Shown piece by piece: positions 21,782 to 29,818 of a stretch of DNA of 33,927 nt. The stretch spans positions 1-33,927 of the forward strand of contig CANQOA010000021.1 of NCBI GenBank assembly GCA_947625355.1. Direction: 5' to 3'. This DNA is from an uncultured Oscillospiraceae bacterium (lineage in GTDB: Bacteria > Bacillota > Clostridia > Oscillospirales > Oscillospiraceae). The first letter of the stretch is position 1; each line of letters opens with the position of its first letter. The notes beneath the pieces are model-generated. The model saw only the letters and a program-made list of their open reading frames with translations, was not told the DNA's origin and did not search any database. The translations under genes were made by a program, and so were the position numbers.

Positions 21782-22324
21782 ATGAATCTGCCCAACAAGC
21801 TGACTATCGCGCGGATCGCGATGACGGTGCTGATGGTGGTGTTCCTGCTGCTGAACGGCCCGGTGTGGGCGTGGCTGGCGGCGGTGCTGTACGTGGCGGC
21901 GAGCCTGACGGACATGGCCGACGGCCGTATCGCGCGCAGCCGCCATCTGGTCACCAACTTTGGCAAGTTTATGGACCCGCTGGCGGACAAGATCCTGAAC
22001 TACTCGGTGATGATCGTGCTGATCCCCGAGCGGCTGATCCCGCCGGTGGCGGTGGTGGTCATCCTGTTCCGGGAGTTTTTGGTCAGCGGCATCCGCCTGA
22101 GCGCGGCGGAGCAGGGCCGGGTGGTGGCCGCCAACATCTGGGGCAAGCTGAAGACCCTGGTCCAAGACCTGTCGCTGGTGGCGATTTTGGTGCTGCGGGC
22201 GCTGGATATGGGCTGGCTGGAGACGCTGGCCAACGGCCTGATGTGGCTGTGCGCGGCGCTGACGGTGATCTCCGGGGCCGTGTATCTGGCCCAGAACGCC
22301 GACGTGCTCAAAGACGCGGACTGA
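21782..22324 (+). CDS. pgsA: CDP-diacylglycerol-glycerol-3-phosphate 3-phosphatidyltransferase
   Basis: Integral membrane enzyme that makes phosphatidylglycerol phosphate, the committed step to phosphatidylglycerol. The CDP-alcohol phosphatidyltransferase motif D-x2-DG-x2-AR-x8-G-x3-D-x3-D is complete, from DMADG to DPLAD (about residues 44-69). The 180-residue length and several membrane helices are normal. ATG 21782 is set by AAGGAGG 8 nt upstream and the family start MNLPNKLTIARI. It stands alone, divergent from gluQ. Confidence 0.95.
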   Translation: MNLPNKLTIARIAMTVLMVVFLLLNGPVWAWLAAVLYVAASLTDMADGRIARSRHLVTNFGKFMDPLADKILNYSVMIVLIPERLIPPVAVVVILFREFLVSGIRLSAAEQGRVVAANIWGKLKTLVQDLSLVAILVLRALDMGWLETLANGLMWLCAALTVISGAVYLAQNADVLKDAD

Positions 22325-22330
22325 CAACAG

Positions 22331-22364
22331 AAAAAAGCTCCCCCGGCCACGGCCGGGGGAGCTT
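22331..22364. terminator. Terminator between pgsA and the M3 peptidase gene
   Basis: Stem AAGCTCCCCCGGC/GCCGGGGGAGCTT. On the minus strand it is followed by TTTTTT, so it is a good terminator for the peptidase gene; on the plus strand the T tract is poor. Confidence 0.85.
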
Positions 22365-22378
22365 GCTGCTTTCAGAGG

Positions 22379-24184
22379 TCACCGCCGGGAGCTGTAGGCG
22401 GCGTCCAGACGATCCATCTCATCCATCAGGGGAGCCAGGACTTCGGCCACGGCGCCCTCCTCGGTGAACAGGCGCAGCCCGCACTCCGGGAGCACGGTCA
22501 TGTAGCCCTGATCGTAGGCCCCGTGGTCCAGCACGGCCCGCCAGGCGTCCACGCCGGCCTGGAAATCCTCCTGGGCCAGGTCCCAGATCTGGACGGCGGC
22601 CATGGCGGAGGCGGCATAGCTGATATAGTACAGGGGGCTCTCAAAGGTGTGGGTGATATACATCCAGCTGTAATCCTCGTCCCAGGGGACGAACTTGCCG
22701 TAGGAGGTGCTGATCTCGGCATAGAGCTGGTTGATCTGCTCCAGGGTCATGTCCGGCTCGGCGTAGATCCGCCGCTGGAACTCGTCCTGGATGCACCCGT
22801 CGATCACCGAGGTCATCAGCCCGTCCAGGACCCAGAACTTGGCGGCGTCCGCGTTGGAGGTGTAGATGTCGTCATAGAACTCGGTGAACAGGGCCTCCAG
22901 ACCGGTGGAGTGGATCTCCAGAAGATCGTAGTTGTCATAGGATGTCAGAAGGTTGGGGATGGCGTGCAGATAGGCGTCGGTATAGTGGCCGAACTCATGG
23001 CTCACGGTGTCCAGGTCGACGCAGTTGCCCTGCACAGTGGCGAAGATGAACGGCGCGTCGTATTCCGTAAGGGTGAGGGTGAAGGCGCTGGGGATGCGGT
23101 CGCTGCCGACGGCGAGATCATACATGCCGTGCTCGGACATGTACTGCCAGGGAGCGACCAGGATGGGGTCCACCTTTTCCACATATTTGCCCAGCAGCTT
23201 GACCAGCTCGTCGCCGGTGAATACGGGCTCGGTGTCGGCATAGGCGTAGTACAGGTCGCTGTAGTACAGCTCGTCGAAGTACTCCGCGGCGACCTCCTTG
23301 ACCGCGTCGCAGAACACCTGGGCCTCCTCGCCGGTATAGTCGCGGCCGAAGCTCTGCTCATAGGCCAGGTCGGCATAGCTGTCATAGCCCTCGATCTCGG
23401 CGATCTCGGCCCGGATGGCCACCAGCTGGGTAAAGATGGGGCCCACCTGGTCGTTGAGGATCTTGTTCAGACCGGCGTAGACCGCCAGATAGCCGCTGTA
23501 ATCGGTGTCGGCCAGATAGGTGCCCTGGGCGCCGTTGAGCTTGCTCCAGGTCCAGACAGAGCCGTTGTATTCAAATTCCTCGCTGCCGGAGTCATTGATG
23601 AGCTCGTTGTACTCGTCGATCAGCTTGGACTGCTGCTCCAGCAGCTCGCTCTCCCGGTCGGTGAGCGGCACATAGTCGGCGAACTCGTCGGCGGCCTGGT
23701 CGCCCACATAGGCCCGGAAATCGTCGGCGCAGGGGCCCTGGGTCACGTCATAGCAGGCGGTGCACAGCGCGTCATAGGCGTCGGTGCTCAGCTTGTCGCA
23801 GTAGATGTTCTCGTCGGACCAGTAGTCGTCCGTCACATCGGCGCAGTAGTGCAGATAGGCGATGGAGTTGAGGGTGTCGATGTGGGCGATCTCGGCGTAC
23901 AGCTCATCATAGAGCTGGACGATGGCCTGGGCGTCCTCGCCCTCGGCCAGCCGGGACAGCTCGTCGGTCATGGCGTAGAATCCCTCGGGGTCGTAGTGGT
24001 CATACTCGATGTCCGCCCAGTAGGCGTCCTCGCTGGGGCGGACGGCGGAGACCTGGGCAGGGCCGGGGCCGGTGAGGGTCTCGGCGGGGCTTTGGGCGGG
24101 ATGGCCGCCCCCGGCGCCGGGCAGACCGGCGGAGGCGCCCAGCACGATGGCGACAGACAGGATGACGGATATGATCGCGGGCAT
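22379..24184 (-). CDS. Exported M3-family oligoendopeptidase
   Basis: 601-residue zinc peptidase of the M3 (PepF/oligopeptidase F) clan. The zinc site is HEFGH at 396-400, with the third ligand and serine block in LLEIHSTGLEALF about 25 residues later. Most PepF enzymes are cytoplasmic. This one opens with a hydrophobic stretch of about 20 residues (MPAIISVILSVAIVLGASAG) and a Gly/Pro-rich spacer, suggesting export or a membrane anchor, although there are no N-terminal basic residues. The mature protein is strongly acidic (Asp/Tyr-rich). ATG 24184 is chosen because AGAAGG lies 7 nt upstream. Probable role: cleaving short peptides outside the membrane, perhaps feeding peptide uptake. A terminator follows its stop. 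Confidence 0.85.
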   Translation of the reverse strand: MPAIISVILSVAIVLGASAGLPGAGGGHPAQSPAETLTGPGPAQVSAVRPSEDAYWADIEYDHYDPEGFYAMTDELSRLAEGEDAQAIVQLYDELYAEIAHIDTLNSIAYLHYCADVTDDYWSDENIYCDKLSTDAYDALCTACYDVTQGPCADDFRAYVGDQAADEFADYVPLTDRESELLEQQSKLIDEYNELINDSGSEEFEYNGSVWTWSKLNGAQGTYLADTDYSGYLAVYAGLNKILNDQVGPIFTQLVAIRAEIAEIEGYDSYADLAYEQSFGRDYTGEEAQVFCDAVKEVAAEYFDELYYSDLYYAYADTEPVFTGDELVKLLGKYVEKVDPILVAPWQYMSEHGMYDLAVGSDRIPSAFTLTLTEYDAPFIFATVQGNCVDLDTVSHEFGHYTDAYLHAIPNLLTSYDNYDLLEIHSTGLEALFTEFYDDIYTSNADAAKFWVLDGLMTSVIDGCIQDEFQRRIYAEPDMTLEQINQLYAEISTSYGKFVPWDEDYSWMYITHTFESPLYYISYAASAMAAVQIWDLAQEDFQAGVDAWRAVLDHGAYDQGYMTVLPECGLRLFTEEGAVAEVLAPLMDEMDRLDAAYSSRR

Positions 24185-24268
24185 GGCGTTACCTTCTTTC
24201 TTGTGTTTTTCTGTGAGACTGCCGGAGAGCGGCAGATGCTCCCGGGCGGCAGATACAAAGATAAAATC

Positions 24269-24297
24269 ATTATACTCCCTATCCCGATAGAATTCCA
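24269..24297 (-). promoter_or_regulatory. Possible promoter of the M3 peptidase gene
   Basis: TATAAT on the minus strand (24269-24274), with a weak -35 (TGGAAT or GTGGAA, 17-18 nt away). It leaves a leader of about 80 nt. Confidence 0.4.
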
Positions 24298-24330
24298 CTG
24301 GAAACGGAAAAAATCCTTGGCGGGGGCCGA

Positions 24331-24359
24331 TTGACAAGCATGCGGCCAGTTGGTATAAT
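24331..24359 (+). promoter_or_regulatory. Consensus promoter of the MATE exporter gene
   Basis: TTGACA (24331-24336), exact 17-nt spacer ending TGG, TATAAT (24354-24359). Both boxes are perfect and the -10 is extended, so strong constitutive transcription is expected. AAAGGAGG follows at 24375-24382. Confidence 0.85.
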
Positions 24360-24390
24360 GGCGGCCGCTGTCAGAAAGGAGGCGGCCGAG

Positions 24391-25782
24391 GTGAACGGAG
24401 GATGGAAGAGCCTGGTAGGGGACAGGCGGTTTTACCGCCGGGCCCTGTCGGTGGCGATGCCCATCATGCTGCAGAACGTGGTGACCAACTTCGTCAATCT
24501 GCTGGACAACGTGATGGTGGGCCAGACCGGCACCGCCTCCATGAGCGGCGTGGCGGTGGTGGGGCAGCTCTTTTTCATTTTCAACTTGATCATGTTCGGC
24601 ACGGTGGCCGGACCGGGCATCTTCTGCGCCCAGTTCTGGGGCGCGCGGGACGAGCGCTCCTTCAAGGCGGCCTTCCGCTATAAGCTCATCACGGCGGCGG
24701 GCATGTGCCTGCTGTGCATGGGCGTGTTCGCCCTGTGGGGCGGGAAGCTTGCGGCGCTGTATGTCACCGGCGGCCGGGAGGAGACGGCCCAGGTGATGGG
24801 CTATGCCACGGATTACCTGCGCGTGATGCTGTGGGGGATGCTGCCCTTCGCGGTGGCCCAGGCCTTCGCCACCACCCTGCGGGAGGCGGACCGGTCGGCG
24901 GTGCCCATGGCCGCGTCCTGGGCAGCGGTGGCCGTGAATCTGGCGCTGAACTGGGTGCTGATCTTCGGCAAGCTGGGGGCGCCGGCCATGGGCGTGCGGG
25001 GCGCCGCCGTCGCCACGGTGATCTCCCGGTTCACCGAGGCGGCCATCAACATCCTCTGGAGCGTCCGCCACAGGGACGAGGTGCTGTTCACCCGGCGGAT
25101 GCTGGAGGGGGCGCCCATGAGCGGGGCCATGTTCTGGGACATCACCCGCCGGAGCATCCCGCTGACCCTCAACGAGACCTTCTGGTGCCTGGGCACGGCC
25201 ACGCTGACCCAGATCTACTCCACCCGGGGCATCGCCGTGATGGCGGCGATGAACATCTCCTATGTGCTGTTCGACCTGTTCACGGCGGCGGCCTTCAGTC
25301 TGGGCAGCGCCATCGGCATCATCGTGGGCCAGCTGCTGGGCGCGGGCCAGACGGAGCAGGCGGTGGATACGGACCGGAAGCTGCTGGCGCTGGAGGTGGC
25401 CATCGCGGCGGTGATCGCGCTGGTCATGGCCGCCATCAGCGGGCTGTTCCCAAGGCTCTACAACACCACCGACGAGGTGCGCGCCATCGCCGGGAGCGTG
25501 ATCTGCGTGATGGCTGCGCTGCTGCCGCCGGAGTGCTTCACCAACGGCTGCTACTTCACCATGCGCTGCGGCGGAAAGACGGTGGTGACGTTCCTGTTCG
25601 ACAGCTGCTTCACCTGGGCGGTGAACGTGCCGGCGGCCTGGCTGCTGGCCCATAAGACCGGCCTGGGGATCGTGGCGGTCTACGCCCTGGCCGGGTGCGT
25701 GGTGTTCATCAAGGACGCCGTGGGGGCATGGCTGGTCCACAAGCGGTACTGGGTCAATACCCTGTCGGCAAAGGGCTCGTAA
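24391..25782 (+). CDS. MATE-family multidrug/cation antiporter
   Basis: 463-residue membrane protein with about 12 hydrophobic helices in two related halves, of the MatE (multidrug and toxic compound extrusion) family. It is predicted to export drugs or metabolites using a Na+ or H+ gradient. Family-like segments include ALSVAMPIMLQNVVTNF at the start, GQTGTASMSGVAVVGQ, and the second-half SIPLTLNETFW. The substrate cannot be told from sequence. GTG 24391 with AAAGGAGG 8 nt upstream is the start. A perfect promoter precedes it, and no regulator gene is next to it. After the stop there is only an A+T-rich stretch with a weak hairpin. Confidence 0.9.
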   Translation: MNGGWKSLVGDRRFYRRALSVAMPIMLQNVVTNFVNLLDNVMVGQTGTASMSGVAVVGQLFFIFNLIMFGTVAGPGIFCAQFWGARDERSFKAAFRYKLITAAGMCLLCMGVFALWGGKLAALYVTGGREETAQVMGYATDYLRVMLWGMLPFAVAQAFATTLREADRSAVPMAASWAAVAVNLALNWVLIFGKLGAPAMGVRGAAVATVISRFTEAAINILWSVRHRDEVLFTRRMLEGAPMSGAMFWDITRRSIPLTLNETFWCLGTATLTQIYSTRGIAVMAAMNISYVLFDLFTAAAFSLGSAIGIIVGQLLGAGQTEQAVDTDRKLLALEVAIAAVIALVMAAISGLFPRLYNTTDEVRAIAGSVICVMAALLPPECFTNGCYFTMRCGGKTVVTFLFDSCFTWAVNVPAAWLLAHKTGLGIVAVYALAGCVVFIKDAVGAWLVHKRYWVNTLSAKGS

Positions 25783-25831
25783 CAAAAGTTTTTAATTTCT
25801 AAATCATTTTTTAAAAATTGGGGTTCATACG

Positions 25832-25860
25832 TTGACAAGCGTAGATTTTGATGATAGAAT
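25832..25860 (+). promoter_or_regulatory. Promoter of the large surface protein gene
   Basis: TTGACA (25832-25837), 17-nt spacer, TAGAAT (25855-25860), within an A+T-rich gap. Leader about 75 nt, ending in GGAGGT 9 nt before the ATG. Confidence 0.72.
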
Positions 25861-25943
25861 TGTAACCGAATCCGTTTGGAAATAACAATAAATAACAAAA
25901 AGATTACACTGGCCTGCAAATACGGATTGGAGGTACACAATCA

Positions 25944-28082
25944 ATGAGAAAGACATGGATCACGCTGGTCATAGTAGGCATCCTGCTGTGCCTATTCGCC
26001 AGCCTTGGGCTGACCGCCAGCGCCGCCGGGGAAGAGGACGCGCTCACCTTGGTGGTCACCAGCGGCTGCACCCTGACGGAGGACCAGATCGCCGCGCTGA
26101 AAAACGGCAAGCAGAATACCACCGTGCTGGACGTCATGCCCGGCGACGGCGAGCATCCCGGCTATGACGTCCTGTTCAAGGGCGACAAGCCCGACCCGGC
26201 GCCCGAGGCAGCGGAAGGGGAGCCCGCCGCTCTGTACAGCGGCGAGATCTATCCCGTTCTGAAGGCCGACGGCTCCGACCCGGATCACGCCATCATCCTG
26301 ATCGGCATGACTCCGACCACAGATACCAACGATGTGCGGGAGTTCCTTGCCTCTGTCAAGATGGAAGGTACTCTTGTGGCCGTGGGACCCTATGACGCGC
26401 TGAAGACGGTGGAGCTGTTCGACATCAAGCTGTTCCTGGCGACCAATGTGCCCGAGGGCGCTGTGAGCAGTGTGCAGGTCATCGACGTGAGCAAGCAGGA
26501 TCCGACCTATGGCGCGCAGATGGTCCAGGTGACTCTGGACGGCAACGGCGGCGTGAACGCCTCCGTGGTCCCCGTCGCGGGCGTCGTCATGGATGAGCCC
26601 GCCGCCGAGCCGACGGCGGAGCCTACCGCTGAACCCACCGCCGAGCCGACGGCAGAGCCCACCGCTGAACCCACTGCCGAGCCTACCGCCGAGCCGACGG
26701 CGGAGCCTACCGCTGAACCCACTGCCGAGCCTACCGCGGAGCCCACTGCTGAGCCCGTTCCGGAGACCGTGGTCTACACGGTGACCTATAAGGCCGGCGA
26801 AGGCCAGGGCGACGACGTGGTGGTGCAGGTGCAGCAGGACAACAGCACGATCCAGCTGCCGGATTGCGCTTTCCTGGCCCCCGAGGGCTATGAGTTCGAC
26901 GGGTGGAACATCGGCGGCGTGCTCTATCCCGCTGCCAGCGGCTTCGTGGTGACGGGCGATATGGAGGCCGTGGCTTCCTACAAGCTGCTGCCGACTCCCG
27001 AGCCCTCCGCCGAGCCCACCCCTGTGATCTATGTCATCACCTATATGTCCGGCGACGGCCAGGGCGATCCCATCCCTGTCCAGGTCCCCGGCGAGAGCCC
27101 CACGATCAAGCTCAATGACTGCGCCTTCGTGGCGCCTGAGGGCCAGACCTTCGTCGGCTGGGAGATCGCCGGCGCCGTCTATCCCGCCCAGAGCGACTTC
27201 ATCATGACCGGCAGCGTGGACGCGGTGGCCAAGTATGCGGTCCCCGATACCACGGACGATCCTTCCGTCACCGAGCCCAAGTCCGCCGGTATCCTGAGCA
27301 CCGAGCCCCTGAACTGGAAGATCCAGGGGGAGAACAACGTGACCGTGTCTTTTGCCAACGCCAAGGTGAGCTCTGTGAAGATCGCCGGCAACGGCACCGA
27401 TACCGTGCTGACCAACGGCGGACAGTATATCACCCTGGACGAGGGCAGGACCGTCGTTTTCAACGCCGGACTGGAGGCCTTCGGCCCCGGCGCCTATCTG
27501 CTGACCTTCAGTTTTGAGCCCGACACCGACGGCGGGATCTATACCGAGGAGAACCTGAGCCTCAACGTGGTCTCGGCCGAGGCGCAGCAGGCCCAGGAGG
27601 AGGTCAAGAACTGGACGAACCGGAACGTCGAGTGGGAGGTCCCCTTTGACAAGACCCCCCAGAGCCTGGACGTCAACTACAACACCGCCGATCCTGCCAA
27701 CCCTGACTGGCGTGCCCGCCGGCTGAACAGCGAGTACCGGCTGTACGGCAACAGCGTGATCTTCATGCCCGGCATGGTCAACAAGGGCAGCACCAACGCC
27801 GACTGGGGCAACGGCCGGTACCAGTTCCGTGTCACCTTCACCGACGGCACCAGCGAGGTGTTCTATGTGCTGGTGGAGGGGACGCTGCCGACCTATACGC
27901 CCACTCCCCAGCCCACCGCCACGCCGACCCCCACCCCCGCGCCCACCCAGCCGCCTGTGGCCGGCGCTCCCGCGACCGGTGACAGCACGCCCATCGCCAC
28001 CTATGTGATCGTGCTGGTCGTGCTGCTGGTGGTGCTGGTGGCCGTCATCGTCATCATCGTCAAGCAGAAGAAGAGAAAGTAA
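25944..28082 (+). CDS. Surface protein with EPTA repeats, two InlB-type repeats and a sorting-like tail
   Basis: 712 residues. A signal peptide (about 1-27) is followed by an N-terminal domain I do not recognise (28-220), then 12 tandem EPTA repeats (222-269). Two related InlB-type (Listeria-Bacteroides) modules follow at about 275-345 and 358-428, sharing the pattern Y-V-TY-x-G-x-GQGD...CAF-APEG...F-GW. A further beta-rich region (about 440-640) leads to a Thr/Pro linker, then APATGD (675-680), one membrane helix (about 686-706) and a KQKKRK tail. That end resembles a sortase signal with APATG in place of LPxTG. If sortase does not act, it is simply membrane-anchored. Likely an adhesin or wall protein; the ligand is unknown. 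No sortase gene is in the window. Confidence 0.82.
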   Translation: MRKTWITLVIVGILLCLFASLGLTASAAGEEDALTLVVTSGCTLTEDQIAALKNGKQNTTVLDVMPGDGEHPGYDVLFKGDKPDPAPEAAEGEPAALYSGEIYPVLKADGSDPDHAIILIGMTPTTDTNDVREFLASVKMEGTLVAVGPYDALKTVELFDIKLFLATNVPEGAVSSVQVIDVSKQDPTYGAQMVQVTLDGNGGVNASVVPVAGVVMDEPAAEPTAEPTAEPTAEPTAEPTAEPTAEPTAEPTAEPTAEPTAEPTAEPTAEPVPETVVYTVTYKAGEGQGDDVVVQVQQDNSTIQLPDCAFLAPEGYEFDGWNIGGVLYPAASGFVVTGDMEAVASYKLLPTPEPSAEPTPVIYVITYMSGDGQGDPIPVQVPGESPTIKLNDCAFVAPEGQTFVGWEIAGAVYPAQSDFIMTGSVDAVAKYAVPDTTDDPSVTEPKSAGILSTEPLNWKIQGENNVTVSFANAKVSSVKIAGNGTDTVLTNGGQYITLDEGRTVVFNAGLEAFGPGAYLLTFSFEPDTDGGIYTEENLSLNVVSAEAQQAQEEVKNWTNRNVEWEVPFDKTPQSLDVNYNTADPANPDWRARRLNSEYRLYGNSVIFMPGMVNKGSTNADWGNGRYQFRVTFTDGTSEVFYVLVEGTLPTYTPTPQPTATPTPTPAPTQPPVAGAPATGDSTPIATYVIVLVVLLVVLVAVIVIIVKQKKRK
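26607..26750 (+). repeat. Twelve tandem 12-bp units coding EPTA
   Basis: Twelve 12-nt units, all coding Glu-Pro-Thr-Ala, differing at third codon positions. Units 1-3 recur almost exactly as units 8-10, so the tract probably grew by copying multi-unit blocks. Low-complexity stalk of a surface protein. Confidence 0.95.
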
Positions 28083-28104
28083 GCGCCCCAGCGCGCTATG
28101 AGCC

Positions 28105-28132
28105 AAGGGCCGTGGTCATCCACGGCCCTTTT
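28105..28132 (+). terminator. Terminator after the surface protein gene
   Basis: Perfect 11-bp stem AAGGGCCGTGG/CCACGGCCCTT with a TCAT loop, followed by two more T residues. Confidence 0.85.
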
Positions 28133-28161
28133 GCAGACAGTCCTCGGAAGGTGGTGCCCAC

Positions 28162-29805
28162 GTGTCCCGCAGAACCCTACGATATTTTCGCCGAGCGATG
28201 GCCGTGCTCGTCCTGTGCGCCATGGCGCTGGGGCTGACCGGCTGCGGTTCCGGCGACCCGGAGCCGGCCAGGGCCCATCAGGGGGAGAGCTTCCGCATCG
28301 GCGTGGCCGAGCGGCCGGATAGCCTGAACCCCTTCACGGCCGCCGACCGGGTGTCGGAGGAGTTCTTCCTGCTGGTCTATGATCCCCTGTGGCGGCTGAA
28401 CGCGACCGGAGAGCCGGTGAACTGCCTGGTGGAGGACTGGAGCATGTCCAGCGACCAGCTGACGTGGACCATCCGCCTGCGCCGGGATGTGACCTTCTCC
28501 AACGGCACGCCCCTGACGTCCCGGGACGTGAAGTTCAGCTATGAGGAGCTGGACCGGTATGACACCGTCTATGCCGACTATTTCGAGGGCATCACCGCCA
28601 TCACCTGCCCGGACGACTACACCGTGGTCATCAGCACCTCCTTTGTGAAGGGGGACATGCTCTACGCGCCGGTGCCCATCCTGCCCCGGAGCATATGGAG
28701 CGACTACAGCAGCGCGGGATACGACACGTTCGACAACGAGCAGATGATCGGCTCCGGGCCGTTCACGCGTCTGCTGGCGGACACCGGCCCCCAGGAGGAG
28801 AGCTGGACGTTCCAGGCCCGGGAGAACTATTTCGGCGGCAGCCCCCAGGTGGGGGAGGTCCGGTTCATATACTATGCCACCGAGGCCAACGCCGGCCGCG
28901 CCCTCTCCATCGGGGATGTGGACGCCGCCGTGGGCCTGTCGGACGTGCAGCTGACGACCCTGGAGGGGGTCCCCGGCGTGCAGATCATCCAGACCTATCT
29001 GCCCGGGTCGCAGATATGGGCGCTGGCGTTCAACACCCGTGACAGCGTGTTCAGCGACACCAGCCTCCGGCAGATGGTGGACTACTGCGTGGACAGGGAC
29101 AGGATCCTGTCCATGTCCTCCGGCACCTCCGGCATGGCCGGAAGCGTCTGGGCCAGCCCCGGGACGGACTATTTCCACCAGGTGTACGCGCCGCGCTCCT
29201 TCAACCAGGAGACCTCCCGGTCCGTGCTGTACTCCAAGGGCTACAGCGACGTGGATCAGGACGGCTATCTGGAATTCGTGGGCAGCTACGAGGACCTGGT
29301 GCTGCGGCTGTATACCAGCACCCAGGACGACTGGTCCTCCACGGCCGCCACGGTGCTCATCGAGGATCTGGGCGAGCTGGGCGTGCAGGTCACCTGGAAC
29401 ACCACCGACGGAGACGTGACCAATGTCTGCGGACCAAAGGACGATTGGGACATGTGCCTGCTGTCCATGCGGGGCAATACCGATCCGGTGATCGCGGGCA
29501 TGCCGTTCCGCACCGCCGACAGAGGGCTCACCGGCTGGAGCAACAGCACCTACGACCAGACCTTTGCCCAGATGCAGACGTCCATGGACCGGGCGGCGGT
29601 CGTCGGCCTGGCCGGGCAGCTCCAACAGCTGGTCTATGACGAGAGCCCGGTCCTCATCCTGGGCTATTACAGCGACATCCAGGCATTGCGTACCGACCGG
29701 TGGGAGGGCTTTGACGAGGTCCTCGCCGCCGCCGGCGGCCTGTTTGGCATCGGGAGCGTGGACGCCTATATGGCGATCCGGCCCGTTGAATCGGAAGCAT
29801 CGTGA
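28162..29805 (+). CDS. Oligopeptide-type ABC transporter substrate-binding lipoprotein
   Basis: 547-residue SBP_bac_5 (DppA/OppA-like) protein. A signal peptide ends in the lipobox LTGC with C28 as the lipidated cysteine. The family block RPDSLNPFTA follows near 51, then the usual two-lobe layout (VYDPLWRLNATGE, WTIRLRRDVTFSNGTPL, IGSGPF). It probably binds peptides or nickel-like complexes outside the membrane for import. No permease or ATPase genes are adjacent, so it either works with a transporter encoded elsewhere or acts as a sensor. GTG 28162 is the start, with AAGG about 10 nt upstream. It may be co-transcribed with the aminotransferase 13 nt downstream. Confidence 0.9.
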   Translation: MSRRTLRYFRRAMAVLVLCAMALGLTGCGSGDPEPARAHQGESFRIGVAERPDSLNPFTAADRVSEEFFLLVYDPLWRLNATGEPVNCLVEDWSMSSDQLTWTIRLRRDVTFSNGTPLTSRDVKFSYEELDRYDTVYADYFEGITAITCPDDYTVVISTSFVKGDMLYAPVPILPRSIWSDYSSAGYDTFDNEQMIGSGPFTRLLADTGPQEESWTFQARENYFGGSPQVGEVRFIYYATEANAGRALSIGDVDAAVGLSDVQLTTLEGVPGVQIIQTYLPGSQIWALAFNTRDSVFSDTSLRQMVDYCVDRDRILSMSSGTSGMAGSVWASPGTDYFHQVYAPRSFNQETSRSVLYSKGYSDVDQDGYLEFVGSYEDLVLRLYTSTQDDWSSTAATVLIEDLGELGVQVTWNTTDGDVTNVCGPKDDWDMCLLSMRGNTDPVIAGMPFRTADRGLTGWSNSTYDQTFAQMQTSMDRAAVVGLAGQLQQLVYDESPVLILGYYSDIQALRTDRWEGFDEVLAAAGGLFGIGSVDAYMAIRPVESEAS

Positions 29806-29818
29806 AGGAGGCTCGACC

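Noticed and set aside
26607..26750. Regular short direct repeats that might be a CRISPR array
   Set aside because: There are no spacers; the units are contiguous 12-bp codons for EPTA within an intact reading frame.
25992..28106. 704-codon minus-strand open frame opposite the surface protein gene
   Set aside because: Gly/His/Val low-complexity shadow; the plus strand has a signal peptide, domains, promoter and terminator.
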